From Gammaproteobacteria bacterium (lineage in GTDB: Bacteria > Pseudomonadota > Gammaproteobacteria > Ga0077536), in assembly GCA_009692265.1 (NCBI GenBank), contig SHZM01000035.1:1-35791 (forward strand): a DNA stretch of 35,791 nt, written 5' to 3'. A model generated the notes under the pieces. It made no database searches and was not told the origin of the DNA. It saw only the letters and a program-made list of their open reading frames with translations. Position numbers and translations under genes: made by a program. The stretch's first letter is position 1. Each line of letters opens with the position of its first letter. Below are positions 8,301-16,064 of the stretch, piece by piece.

Positions 8301-8621
8301 TCGCTGACTAACCGGTGGAGTGTGTTTTGACCGATCGAGCCGAGCCGCTTTCTCGATCAGCTCGCGGCGACTATTCGGTCCACGGCTTGCTGATTTGCGA
8401 AAATCTTCAATCGCCGCTTCATGCGCCGCCTGCGCCGCTACAAATTCGCCTGCTTTCTGATAAGCCTCAAGTAGTTGCTGGCGCCGCGCTAGGTCGGGCG
8501 CGTTTTTTTCGATTGCAGCCACCTGTCGAGCAATTTCCTCCGTTGTCACCGCGTGCACTCGTGAAGGGGCTGCGGCACTTATCGAAATGCCAACTAGGAA
8601 CGGGATGAGCAAATTCCGCAT
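5322..8621 (-). CDS. Large mechanosensitive channel, MscM/MscK type
   Basis: The 1099-residue protein is close in length to E. coli MscK and MscM. Residues 1-24 are a signal peptide (IPFLVGISIS core, ending VHA). Residues 25 to about 470 are a long alpha-helical, coiled-coil-rich periplasmic domain. From about 495 to 895 there are multiple membrane helices. The C-terminus is a typical MscS module: pore helix AALGVGLGFGLQEIFANFIS (about 905-924), FERPVRVGDFVTIG, the beta-domain sequence DNKEIIVPNKTFI, and the closing alpha/beta domain to about 1083. It should be an inner-membrane channel releasing solutes on hypo-osmotic shock. I chose the ATG at 8621 because it gives a signal peptide; the frame is open further upstream, but that part overlaps the divergent gene. 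Confidence 0.93.
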   Translation of the reverse strand: MRNLLIPFLVGISISAAAPSRVHAVTTEEIARQVAAIEKNAPDLARRQQLLEAYQKAGEFVAAQAAHEAAIEDFRKSASRGPNSRRELIEKAARLDRSKHTPPVSQRELTLDSVALEQLLEQSRAERATLEGKLSSYELRLRALDGRPAENSRQRTVVNSRIAELEAYSADVHDQTSDEKSRAHATSIEAELSARNAELELLNQEQLGHGLRQETLNLRREVALLELERLSARVTALERALIERRHIQTENAQASAKRAQIATNDSPPLAQKVARENQVFADELAKINAQQAQTAAQRAKYAERRLQINSEYELARQRLRIAVTSASLGQVLVEQRRRLPLVTTLDRQATSNALAVAQASLRRIEIEERLLDVETSQRDIKATISGAQPTKSTELEAQFGELLRAQKLVLESLDANYASLLRVLDAADAELTQLRATVSGYSELLDQRLLWIPNARVVSFTLLSETLRAIREIADVASWRNVAADLRTSAQANWFRTVLISGLLVALFRMRGRFERRLKESASRQQGAHAERIRDTAEVAALTTGLAAPWAILWLGLGSILQAGSNATELSFAIGQVLPIIALLAFVSRWVQVAVSPHGIAISQIGVDPARALQFGLAWRKLGRVFVPSYGVAVALDSFGGTAAQHALVRVLFMVAMVSLGAFGYWMLQRWLIRRGSPDTLGASRLRSAPSALLVLPVVGLFGLSAVGYHYTAIQLSKYYLITAGYLVGSIALYLMALRWLRIAAARLEAKYAADSNSEVVSKEEVARELASFNTQAKLILRNALGWSLAISLYLVWRDVLPALTIFDRISLWEIEIKDAAGVLHTQAITIANIALSSIIFAITVLAARNVPGVIEVGVLQRFQVHHGSRYAISSLLRYAIVAIGLSFALSTLGLRWSQIQWLVAALGVGLGFGLQEIFANFISGLILLFERPVRVGDFVTIGDMTGKVTRIQIRATTITNPDNKEIIVPNKTFITERFLNWTLSDQVTRVVISVGVAYGTNSDKAVRILLETAYAHPKVMREPAPQAVLIGFGDSALQFELQVFAEELNHRLDVRHELNTEIYRAFAAHGIEIPYPQRDLHIRGAVPATTALVAPNGA
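5326..5339 (-). terminator. Small hairpin over the mscM-like stop codon
   Basis: GCACC (5326-5330) pairs with GGTGC (5335-5339) around a 4-base loop, just inside the 3' end of the channel gene. There is no clear T-run after it on the minus strand, so termination here is only a possibility. Confidence 0.25.
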
Positions 8622-8724
8622 AATTTCCAAAACACTGGGAACAGTGGGCCCGCGAGTGTAGTACGGCAGCCCACAGCGCGGCGATACTCTAGCGGCCGAA
8701 AGGGCTTCTGGTAGGATGCATCGG

Positions 8725-9225
8725 ATGAACCTCTTACGTTTTACGTGGGCCTTGATGCTCTGCTGCCTGCATACAACAGGCATTGCTGCACCGCTCGATT
8801 TCTCAGCACCCGCGTTTCTCACTGGACCCTTGATAGCGCGCGCCGCCACCGGCAATACCTACCTATACACCGGTACTGCCGAGTTTCGTGACGTCGAACT
8901 GCGAATTAGCGTGGTCGAAATCCCGCAGGAGCTTGCACAAGACGGTCCCACACCCTGTGTCGAGGCATATCTCGCGGAACTTCGTCAAACATTGCCCTCG
9001 TTGTTCGCGGCGCGCGACGCGATTCCCCTGCGCATCGGCTCCATCGCCGTCGAGCCTTGGCGTTGGATCAGTATCGAGCAGAATTATGGGCTACGCACCG
9101 GGGTCGTGAGTTGTGGAATTTACCGCGATCGCTATATCTCGGCGGTATTTCACGACAACGTGAAAAGTGCCTCCAGTTCATTTCCTCTGATTCGCGCGGC
9201 TCTCACTGACCTCTCCCTCCCATGA
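8725..9225 (+). CDS. Secreted protein of unknown function
   Basis: The 166-residue product has a clear signal peptide (NLLRFTWALMLCCLHTTGIAA, then PLDF). The mature part is a small alpha/beta-looking domain with two cysteines (in TPCVEAY and VVSCGIY) that could form a disulphide. I recognise no family. Two ATGs compete: 8716 has its purine-rich stretch directly abutting it, whereas 8725 has TAGG about 9 bases upstream and a cleaner signal peptide, so I use 8725. The stop overlaps the next gene's start as ATGA, so the two are translationally coupled. It is divergent from the mechanosensitive channel gene, with about 100 bases between them for both promoters. Confidence 0.75.
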   Translation: MNLLRFTWALMLCCLHTTGIAAPLDFSAPAFLTGPLIARAATGNTYLYTGTAEFRDVELRISVVEIPQELAQDGPTPCVEAYLAELRQTLPSLFAARDAIPLRIGSIAVEPWRWISIEQNYGLRTGVVSCGIYRDRYISAVFHDNVKSASSSFPLIRAALTDLSLP

Positions 9226-9938
9226 ACGCTTCGCGGCATTCCTACCGCTATTACGAACTCGTCATGGCAGCCTTCGTCACTGTGCTGTTGTGTGCGAATC
9301 TAATCGGGCCCGCAAAGACCTGCGTCGTCACCTTGCCACTCCTAGGGTCCGCGTTGGTGTTCGGTGCAGGAAATATTTTTTTCCCGATCAGTTATATCTT
9401 TGGCGACATTCTGACCGAGGTGTATGGGTATGCGCGCGCGCGAAAAGTAATTTGGGCAGGCTTTGGCGCACTGTTATTCGCAACCCTGATGGCGTGGCTT
9501 GTGCTCCACCTACCTGTGAACCCAGCGGAGCCATATAACGCCGTCTTGCAACCTGCGCTGGAAACCGTGTTCGGCAGCACCACACGAGTGGTGTTCGCTT
9601 CGTTAGCGGCGTTTTGGGTAGGAGATTTCGTGAACTCCTACGTGCTCGCTCGAATGAAGGTCTGGACCACAGGTCGTTTCCTGTGGTCGCGAACGATAGG
9701 GTCTACTGTCGTCGGGCAAGGTATCGACAGCTTGATTTTCTATCCGCTCGCATTTGGTAACACCTGGGATTCGACGACGCTATGGCGGGTTGTCGCCTTC
9801 AATTGGTTGTTTAAGGTGAGCGTCGAAATCTTCATGACTCCGCTCACCTATCTCATCGTGGGTTGGCTGAAACGCCGCGAAAACGTTGATCATTTTGATC
9901 GCGATACTAAGTTCACTCCCTTTTCGCTAGCCGACTGA
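9222..9938 (+). CDS. yhhQ: Queuosine precursor transporter (YhhQ/VUT family)
   Basis: The 238-residue integral membrane protein has about six hydrophobic helices and family sequences of COG1738: PISYIFGDILTEVYGYARAR, WVGDFVNSYVLARMK, and IGSTVVGQGIDSLIFYPLAF. YhhQ imports preQ0/preQ1 queuosine precursors across the inner membrane; the family is otherwise called VUT. It starts with ATG overlapping the stop of the secreted unknown (ATGA). Its last 49 bases overlap the 3' end of the convergent MBL-fold gene. No preQ1 riboswitch is possible in the 5' leader here because the gene has no leader of its own. Confidence 0.92.
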   Translation: MNASRHSYRYYELVMAAFVTVLLCANLIGPAKTCVVTLPLLGSALVFGAGNIFFPISYIFGDILTEVYGYARARKVIWAGFGALLFATLMAWLVLHLPVNPAEPYNAVLQPALETVFGSTTRVVFASLAAFWVGDFVNSYVLARMKVWTTGRFLWSRTIGSTVVGQGIDSLIFYPLAFGNTWDSTTLWRVVAFNWLFKVSVEIFMTPLTYLIVGWLKRRENVDHFDRDTKFTPFSLAD

Positions 9939-10696
9939 GATGATGCTCCGATCGGGGAGCGGGGAAGTTTAAGTTCAAACACCTGACCGGGGCGTGCGAC
10001 TTGCAAACCCGCTTCTTCTAGCGCAACGGCCGCCGTCGCGGACTCATAGTGGTAGACGATACATCGTTTGACTATGTCCGCAGTATATTCGCGCTCCAAG
10101 TCCGCCAGCCCGGTGTGTGCGGGCGATCCAATTAGCGCACAGTCGTGAAAAATAATTTCGTAGGTGTTGGCGAACTGCGCAATCATCTCAGGGATCGGCC
10201 GCGAATCCCCTGAGTAAAAAAATGCCCCCCCTAAAGCTAATCCGTAGGCACCTCGATATCCGCTATGACGAACCGGAAACGCGTCGAATAACAGGTCTTT
10301 CAACCAAAATTTATCGCCGACCGGGTTTAAGTGGAACGCGTCCCAAAAATTCGCACCACCTTCGCTCAAAACAAAGGCCGAATTTGCCAATTTTTCGTTC
10401 AATGCAGAAATTAGTGGCGCCGGCACGAACAACTTGATTGCGCCAGTGTCGGCAAAATAGGCGCGATAAAAAAGCTGCTCAACTCCGCCAATATGATCCA
10501 AATGCAGGTGTGTGAGAAACACCGCCGACGGCAGACTGCTACCGTAGTATCGTGTGTAGTCATCGAGCGTTCGCGGTCCACAATCGATCAGCAACGCAGG
10601 TAGTCCGTTGATCTCAAGCACCGCCGCGGCACTACCGAGTTCGGAGGCCTTCGCGTTTCCAACGCCAAGAAAGCGCAGTGCAAAACGATCAGCCAT
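9890..10696 (-). CDS. MBL-fold metallo-hydrolase, RNase Z-like layout
   Basis: The 268-residue protein carries the metallo-beta-lactamase signature THLHLDHIGG (HxHxDH) and further likely metal ligands in FPVRHSGY, FYSGDSRP, FHDCALIGSPAHTGL and VYHYES. The order HxHxDH, RHS, SGDS, HD...AHT, HxxS resembles RNase Z and related phosphodiesterases more than lactamases. No signal peptide is seen, so the protein is cytoplasmic. The ATG at 10696 has GAGAG about 7 bases upstream and overlaps the previous gene's stop by 8 bases; an ATG two codons earlier (10702) is the alternative. It is the third gene of a GT2/flippase-like/MBL operon. Its 3' end overlaps yhhQ antisense by 49 bases. Confidence 0.88.
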   Translation of the reverse strand: MADRFALRFLGVGNAKASELGSAAAVLEINGLPALLIDCGPRTLDDYTRYYGSSLPSAVFLTHLHLDHIGGVEQLFYRAYFADTGAIKLFVPAPLISALNEKLANSAFVLSEGGANFWDAFHLNPVGDKFWLKDLLFDAFPVRHSGYRGAYGLALGGAFFYSGDSRPIPEMIAQFANTYEIIFHDCALIGSPAHTGLADLEREYTADIVKRCIVYHYESATAAVALEEAGLQVARPGQVFELKLPRSPIGASSQSASEKGVNLVSRSK

Positions 10697-11681
10697 TGGC
10701 ATGCTCTCGGCTTGAAATTTTGGTCGGGTGATGCCCAGATTTCAGGTCGCGGAACATGCGCACGAAGTACAGAACAATTCCTACTACCGTGACCGATCCG
10801 AACAGTCCGGTTTGAACCAGCACGGAAGCGGCTAAGCCCAGCGTTTCCGACGCTGCAAATGCTTGCAGCGTATAGGCAAACACCAGTTGATAGGAGCCGA
10901 GATACCCCGGCGCAGTGGGGATCAACGTGGACAGCGAGGCTACCCCCGACAGCAACGTCAACTGCGCAAGGCTCAGCGAGACTCCTAGCGCGATAAAAAT
11001 GAAAAACAACGCAGCGAGTTCACCTGCCCAAATCCCAGCCGAAAGCATCATCGCTAACCCGACGCTGCGTGGATTTAAAGCACCGAACCCGACGCTGAGA
11101 TCCCGGAACACACGATTCCAGTGGCTACTGCTCTGATTCGACCCGCGCCTCTTGATGAACCGAATAACGAACCACACCACGGCCAGCACGATGATCGCAT
11201 TGGCGAAGATCAATTTAAATAGAGTCAGCTGGGTGCGTTCAATGATGGCCATCGCAGCGATAAGACCATAGGCAAAGAATCCCAGAATCATCGTTAAATC
11301 GAGCACTCGTTCCACCACTATCGAACCCAACAAAGTGGAGCGGCTGATTCGCATGCGGGCCTTGGCGTAATCAGCACGCACTAGCTCTCCGAGTCTGGCC
11401 GGAATCACATTGTTGGCCGCATATCCCACGAGTAACGCTTCAGCGACCGCGGAAACCGGGATCGACTGAAATTGTTTAAGCAGCAAATGCCAGCGAACAA
11501 CCCGCAACCCCAGCGCAGCCCAATAACAACTAACTGCAATTACCAGGTCGCGCCGATTGAAGTTGGCCAACGCGTTCGCAAACTGTTCAGGATCGTACTG
11601 TGCGAAAGCCAAAACGAGAAAGATACCGCCCAGCGCGATCCCGCTCGCGGCGATCATCCCGCGATGAAACGCTTTACTCAC
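10689..11681 (-). CDS. Flippase-like membrane protein (UPF0104, LPG synthase TM domain)
   Basis: The 330-residue polytopic membrane protein matches the lysylphosphatidylglycerol-synthase transmembrane/UPF0104 (AglD2-like) family: ALGLRVVRWHLLLKQF, the hallmark GYAANNVIPARLGELVRADY, VVERVLDL, and TAPGYLGSYQLVF near the end. Such proteins are thought to move or modify polyprenyl- or phospho-lipids and are often next to dolichol-phosphate-mannose-synthase-like GT2 genes, as here. I propose a GTG start at 11681, two bases after the stop of the GT2 gene; the open frame can be extended to a TTG at 11714, but only by overlapping that gene. The downstream MBL gene overlaps its stop, so the three genes form one tight operon. 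Confidence 0.85.
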   Translation of the reverse strand: MSKAFHRGMIAASGIALGGIFLVLAFAQYDPEQFANALANFNRRDLVIAVSCYWAALGLRVVRWHLLLKQFQSIPVSAVAEALLVGYAANNVIPARLGELVRADYAKARMRISRSTLLGSIVVERVLDLTMILGFFAYGLIAAMAIIERTQLTLFKLIFANAIIVLAVVWFVIRFIKRRGSNQSSSHWNRVFRDLSVGFGALNPRSVGLAMMLSAGIWAGELAALFFIFIALGVSLSLAQLTLLSGVASLSTLIPTAPGYLGSYQLVFAYTLQAFAASETLGLAASVLVQTGLFGSVTVVGIVLYFVRMFRDLKSGHHPTKISSREHANG

Positions 11682-11683
11682 GG

Positions 11684-12451
11684 TTACGACACGCGGTACT
11701 TCAAGATGTACCAAAGCGCTTTAACGCCGTCCTTCCAGTTGATTTTTTTACCCTCCTGGCAGGTTCGCCCAAAGTAACTAATCCCGAGTTCGTAGATTCG
11801 CCAGTGTCTTGCCAGGGCGACTTGCGCGCTGAACTGCACTTCGAAACCGAAATCGTTGGCCGTGATGTTCAGAGACTCAAGAACTTCTCGTGTAAACATC
11901 TTGTAGCAAACTTCAATGTCACTCAAGGTTTGGTTGTAAAGTGCATTAAACAGAAATGAGATCAGTCGATTCGCCAAATAATGATGAAAATTCAGGGCGC
12001 GATGCGGCCGCCCGTAAAAGCGTGATCCATAGACCACGTCCGCGACCTTGCGGTTCACGATCAAATCGAGCATCGGTGCCCAATCCGCGGGATCGTACTC
12101 AAGATCAGCATCCTGAATGATGACGACATCGCCGGTCACCGCTTTTAGACCAGTCTGAAGCGCCCCACCCTTGCCGCGATTTACTTGGTGAAATAATGGC
12201 CGGAAGTGAACAGCGCGAGCACTGCCTGCGACGACGCGGAGATTGGTGGCGTCATCGATTTCTAACCCACAATGATTGCCTGTCAGCCCCGTTAGATTGT
12301 GCTCGAGCCACTCGCGCGTTCCGTCACGCGAACAATCGTCGATGACAATAATCTCTTTTTCAATCTCCGGCAGGACGGCGACGACTTTCACTAAACACGC
12401 GGCGATAGTGGCGCGTTCGTTATACGCGGGAATTACGACGGAAAGCTTCAT
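11684..12451 (-). CDS. GT2 glycosyltransferase, dolichol-phosphate-mannose-synthase-like
   Basis: The 255-residue soluble protein has a GT-A fold with VVIPAYNE at the start, IIVIDDCSRDGT, the acceptor/nucleotide loop VNRGKGGALQTGL, and the DxD-like QDADLEYDP. The C-terminal part SDIEVCYKMFTREVLESL is typical of DPM1-like and polyprenyl-phosphate glycosyltransferases. The likely job is to transfer a hexose from a nucleotide sugar to a polyprenyl phosphate at the inner face of the membrane. It is the first gene of the operon with the flippase-like protein, which fits a make-then-flip model. It starts with ATG; a GAGG lies about 13 bases upstream. Donor sugar and final acceptor are unknown. Confidence 0.9.
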   Translation of the reverse strand: MKLSVVIPAYNERATIAACLVKVVAVLPEIEKEIIVIDDCSRDGTREWLEHNLTGLTGNHCGLEIDDATNLRVVAGSARAVHFRPLFHQVNRGKGGALQTGLKAVTGDVVIIQDADLEYDPADWAPMLDLIVNRKVADVVYGSRFYGRPHRALNFHHYLANRLISFLFNALYNQTLSDIEVCYKMFTREVLESLNITANDFGFEVQFSAQVALARHWRIYELGISYFGRTCQEGKKINWKDGVKALWYILKYRVS

Positions 12452-12585
12452 GCAGAATAATACCTCGACTCTCTACCACCTTATTCTCAATCGAACAGCT
12501 CGCCTTAGCGCGCTCCAAATTTATCAGCGCCAGGGGCTCGGTAGAATTAAGTAGCAAGCGCCGATCAAGCGCAAGCCCCAAAGGA

Positions 12586-12607
12586 AACGGGCGCCGCAGC
12601 GCCCGTT
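12586..12607 (-). terminator. Hairpin terminator downstream of amtB
   Basis: AACGGGCGC (12586-12594) and GCGCCCGTT (12599-12607) form a perfect 9-bp stem with a 4-base loop. Read on the minus strand it is followed by TTCCTTTGGGG, a weak T-rich tail. It lies 34 bases after the ammonium transporter stop and upstream of the GT2 gene, so it should separate the two units. Confidence 0.65.
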
Positions 12608-12641
12608 AAATGAGGATCGAAGTGTGAGAGGTAATGACGGT

Positions 12642-14075
12642 TTAGGACGAGTACGCACGCTCACCGTGCTCAGCGGTATCCAACCCTTCCCGCTCCTGTT
12701 CTTCGGTGACTCTTAGACCCACTGTCCAATCAACCAGCTTATAGGCGATCAAGGAAACTACTCCGGACCACAGGACAGTCGTGCCAACAGCCCAGGCTTG
12801 CGCCGTTACTTGGGCACCCATGTCGAAGGCGGCCGGCGCGTTAGCGACATAATCGTACCAACTCGTACCTCCTAAATCGGGCGACGCAAACACCCCAGTG
12901 CCCATGGCGCCCAGAATGCCGCCGACGCAGTGCACGCCGAAAACATCTAACGAGTCGTCGTATCGAAGCAAGTGCTTGAGCCAGGTCACCGCCCACAAGC
13001 ACACGGCTCCCGCGAGTACGCCCAGAACGATAGCACCCATGGGCCCGACAAAGCCGCAGGCCGGCGTGATTGCGACCAAGCCGGCAATTGCGCCGGATGC
13101 GCCGCCGAGCATCGTTGGTCGACCACGGGTCACCCATTCCGCCAAGGTCCAGGCCACCGCCGCTGCCGCTGTCGCAACAAACGTATTTATAAACACCAAC
13201 GCCGCCACGCCCGTCGCTTCAAGATTAGAACCGACGTTGAACCCAAACCAGCCTACCCATAATAAAGAGGCTCCCATCATGACCATTGGAAGATTGTGGG
13301 GCGGCATTGCAGCCGTGCCGTATCCGACACGTTTGCCAAGCAGTAACGCGCCGATTAAGCCTGCGATGCCCGCGTTAATGTGAACGACCGTCCCGCCAGC
13401 GAAATCGAGCGCCCCCTTCTGGAACAAGAAGCCCGCGAGCTTGCCGGCTTCAACGCCAGCGGCAGCGTCGGTGTAGGCGTCGGGACCCGACCAGAACCAC
13501 ACCATATGGGCAATGGGAAGGTACGAGAACGTGAACCACAAGATCATGAACAATAGCACCGCCGAGAACTTCATCCGCTCGGCGAAAGCACCGACGATTA
13601 GGCATGGCGTAATGGAGGCAAACGTACATTGAAAAGCGATGTAGACGTACTCAGGGATATAAACCCCTTTGCTCCAGGTTGCCGCGAGCGATTCCACGGT
13701 CACGCCCTGTAGGAAGAGTCGGTCGAATCCACCGAAAAACGCATTTCCGGATGTAAACGCGAGGCTGTAGCCGTAAAAAACCCATAAGACCGTCATTAAG
13801 GAAAATACGACGAATACCTGCATACACACCGAAAGAACGTTTTTGGCGCGGACCATCCCGCCGTAAAACAGGGCCAGGCCGGGAACGGCCATCATGAGTA
13901 CCAACACCGTGGAGATCAGCATCCAAGCAGTATCGCCCTTGTCAGGAACCGGCGGTGCTGAGTCCTGTGCCCATGCCAAGGTCGACATAAACCATACTAA
14001 GAGGCCAATCCCCCACAGCCAGCTGGATGACCTGTTTGTGGTCTGGATGACCGGTAGTTGTTCATTGGAAATCAT
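12642..14075 (-). CDS. amtB: Ammonium transporter (Amt/AmtB)
   Basis: The 477-residue protein starts with a signal-like segment (WLWGIGLLVWFMSTLAWA) and a short periplasmic stretch (AQDSAPPVPDKGDT), as in AmtB precursors, then has the 11-helix Amt core. Visible hallmarks are PGLALFYGGMVRAKNVLS, LPIAHMVWFW with the first twin histidine, FAGGTVVHINAG, and FGVHCVGGILGAMGTG with the second twin histidine. It conducts ammonium into the cell in nitrogen limitation. I chose the ATG at 14075 because GAGGAGG lies about 7 bases upstream; the frame can be extended ten codons but without a better site. No glnK is adjacent, which is unusual since amtB normally follows glnK; the PII partner must be elsewhere. 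Confidence 0.95.
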   Translation of the reverse strand: MISNEQLPVIQTTNRSSSWLWGIGLLVWFMSTLAWAQDSAPPVPDKGDTAWMLISTVLVLMMAVPGLALFYGGMVRAKNVLSVCMQVFVVFSLMTVLWVFYGYSLAFTSGNAFFGGFDRLFLQGVTVESLAATWSKGVYIPEYVYIAFQCTFASITPCLIVGAFAERMKFSAVLLFMILWFTFSYLPIAHMVWFWSGPDAYTDAAAGVEAGKLAGFLFQKGALDFAGGTVVHINAGIAGLIGALLLGKRVGYGTAAMPPHNLPMVMMGASLLWVGWFGFNVGSNLEATGVAALVFINTFVATAAAAVAWTLAEWVTRGRPTMLGGASGAIAGLVAITPACGFVGPMGAIVLGVLAGAVCLWAVTWLKHLLRYDDSLDVFGVHCVGGILGAMGTGVFASPDLGGTSWYDYVANAPAAFDMGAQVTAQAWAVGTTVLWSGVVSLIAYKLVDWTVGLRVTEEQEREGLDTAEHGERAYSS

Positions 14076-14319
14076 TCGCCGCCTCCTCGTAGGGTAAATC
14101 GCCACGCAATCACGCCGCCGCCCGCACTACTGGGTGGGGCGAGCAGCTTTGTGCAGCATCCGTGCCATCGGAAATTACCGGACGAAAAACAGGGGCTTAT
14201 CAATCTCTAGATAAGAATGCAGGCGAGTAGCTCGCGAGCAGAACGGCGGATGTGCGCTTACTTGGTGCGAAGGGCGGGTGCCTGCACCAATTAGGTGACC
14301 AAAATATAAAGTTCGGGTT

Positions 14320-15156
14320 CTAGTCCAGCTTACCGCCTGCCCCTTGTAACAGCATGATTTCGCGTGAGGGGTGCAAACAAAGTCCGGCAGCGGTAAGTCT
14401 GGTGTAGATCTCACCGTTGACGGTATGCTTTGTCCCAAACAGGCCACGAGTAGGTGCCCAATAGCGGTAGCCAATGACGACCACGGTATCGCGGAAGCAT
14501 TCGATCCCCACGAGCGGTCGCGGCACTGACACCACGCCGTCGATCGTGGCAAGCGCTTCGCGAACCACAGCGATCGCGACGATCGGGTCGCTGGAATAAG
14601 CGATGCCGACTTCGCCCTCCACAATATGCAAATGTTCCGAATTGCGGTGGATTTCGCCGACGATATGTTTATTTGGTATGACGATTACCTCGCCATCTTC
14701 AGCGCGCATACGGGTCGTGGCCAAGGTGATTTCGTCGATCACTCCGGAACAACCCTGGACCGAGATAGTGTCACCCACCTTGAACATTCGCGTCAGGATA
14801 ATGATCAGGCCCGCGCCGTAGTTGGAAACTGGACCTTGAATGGCAAAGCTCGCGCCAACCGCAAGGCCGCCGATGGCCGCGATCAAGGGGGTAATGCTGA
14901 TGCCAATTTTGGCGAGCGCGACCACTACAAACAGGCCGATAACGAGCAGGCGAACGGTGCTCGAGATGAATTGTCGGAGGGTGACATCGACATTCCGACG
15001 CGCTTGGAAAACTAACAGTGCATTGCCCGCCCACCGCGCGACTATAAAGCCCGCGACCACAATCACGAGCCCTCCGAGCAACTGAAACGAATAACTCACC
15101 AGGAATTTGATGACCGTCTGGTATAGGTCCTGAATTACAGCGAGGTCTGGTGGCAT
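14320..15156 (-). CDS. Small-conductance mechanosensitive channel (MscS)
   Basis: The 278-residue protein is the size of E. coli MscS (286). Three N-terminal membrane helices are visible (about 20-42, 62-85, 88-115), the third being the pore helix with alternating Gly and Ala: AAIGGLAVGASFAIQGPVSN. It is followed by the beta domain FKVGDTISV...GEVIVIPNKHI and the alpha/beta C-terminal domain. The ATG at 15156 has GGAG about 9 bases upstream. It should be an osmotic safety valve, the second MscS-type channel in this window. It is divergent from the glutamine amidotransferase gene. The C-terminal VIGYRYWAPTRGLFGTKHTV is unlike E. coli MscS but fits the wider family. Confidence 0.93.
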   Translation of the reverse strand: MPPDLAVIQDLYQTVIKFLVSYSFQLLGGLVIVVAGFIVARWAGNALLVFQARRNVDVTLRQFISSTVRLLVIGLFVVVALAKIGISITPLIAAIGGLAVGASFAIQGPVSNYGAGLIIILTRMFKVGDTISVQGCSGVIDEITLATTRMRAEDGEVIVIPNKHIVGEIHRNSEHLHIVEGEVGIAYSSDPIVAIAVVREALATIDGVVSVPRPLVGIECFRDTVVVIGYRYWAPTRGLFGTKHTVNGEIYTRLTAAGLCLHPSREIMLLQGAGGKLD

Positions 15157-15266
15157 GGCACCGCTCCAACTGCGACCGTCGGCAATCTACCGACTTAGAC
15201 CAGCCACGCAAAGGGGCCGCTTTAGGCTAGGCTATAGCTACGTGCTCAATTTTGGCGAGATCAACG

Positions 15267-16046
15267 ATGTGTCAGCTTCTCGGCATGAACTGCAATATCC
15301 CCACGGATATCTGTTTTTCTTTTTCAGGCTTTCATCAGCGCGGGGGACGCACTGACGAGCACGTCGATGGCTGGGGAATTGCTTTTTATGAAGGCGTAGG
15401 ATGCCGGGTTTACCTCGATACCAAACCTGCCGCCGAATCCCCGGTGGCAACCATGGTCCGGGACTACCCAATCCGCTCATTGAACGTGATAGCGCATATT
15501 CGCAAAGCGACCGTCAGTAGCGTCGCACTCGAGAATACGCACCCCTTCGTGCGCGAACTTTGGGGTCGCTACTGGACCTTTGCGCACAACGGAACGTTGT
15601 CAAACTTGGACTGTGCGCCCGAAGATTCAAATCGCCGCTACAGCCCCGTGGGACGGACCGACAGCGAGTATGCGTTCTGCTATTTGCTCGAAATGCTGCA
15701 CAGGCGTTTCCCGGCCGGCGAGCCGGACGAAGCTGCGTTATATAAGGCGATGGTAGGCATTACCACGGAACTCTGTACTTACGGAACCTTCAATTTTCTG
15801 CTATCGAACGGCAATCTGCTATTCGCGCACTGCGCGACTAAACTCGCGTATGTAGTTCGTGAGGCCCCGTTCGCCGAAGCGCATCTGGTCGATGAAGATT
15901 ACAGCGTCGATTTTCGCTCCGTGACCACACCCCAGGATCGAGTGGCGATCATCGCGACCGTACCGCTGACAGACAACGAACCGTGGCGGACCATGCGCGC
16001 TTCCGAACTCCTGCTGTTTCGAAACGGCCAACCGCTCGAATATTAA
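15267..16046 (+). CDS. Class II glutamine amidotransferase (YafJ-like)
   Basis: The 259-residue protein opens with MCQLLGMNC, placing the catalytic cysteine at position 2 as expected for an N-terminal-nucleophile (Ntn) amidotransferase after methionine removal. It continues with DGWGIAFYE, HIRKAT, ENTHPFVRELWGRYWTFAHNGTL and GRTDSEYAFCYLL, all standard for the YafJ/YwbD group. The domain should release ammonia from glutamine or a gamma-glutamyl compound; no synthase domain is fused, and the physiological substrate of this subfamily is not settled. I use the ATG at 15267 rather than the earlier in-frame codons, because only this places Cys at position 2. The gene is divergent from the MscS gene and 18 bases upstream of the cupin gene. 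Confidence 0.9.
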   Translation: MCQLLGMNCNIPTDICFSFSGFHQRGGRTDEHVDGWGIAFYEGVGCRVYLDTKPAAESPVATMVRDYPIRSLNVIAHIRKATVSSVALENTHPFVRELWGRYWTFAHNGTLSNLDCAPEDSNRRYSPVGRTDSEYAFCYLLEMLHRRFPAGEPDEAALYKAMVGITTELCTYGTFNFLLSNGNLLFAHCATKLAYVVREAPFAEAHLVDEDYSVDFRSVTTPQDRVAIIATVPLTDNEPWRTMRASELLLFRNGQPLEY

Positions 16047-16064
16047 GGAACAAGGAACTTTTGG

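Noticed and set aside
8622-8855. A 78-residue N-terminal extension of the MscM/MscK-like channel
   Set aside because: It overlaps the divergent secreted-protein gene and would bury the signal peptide; the ATG at 8621 gives a normal exported precursor.
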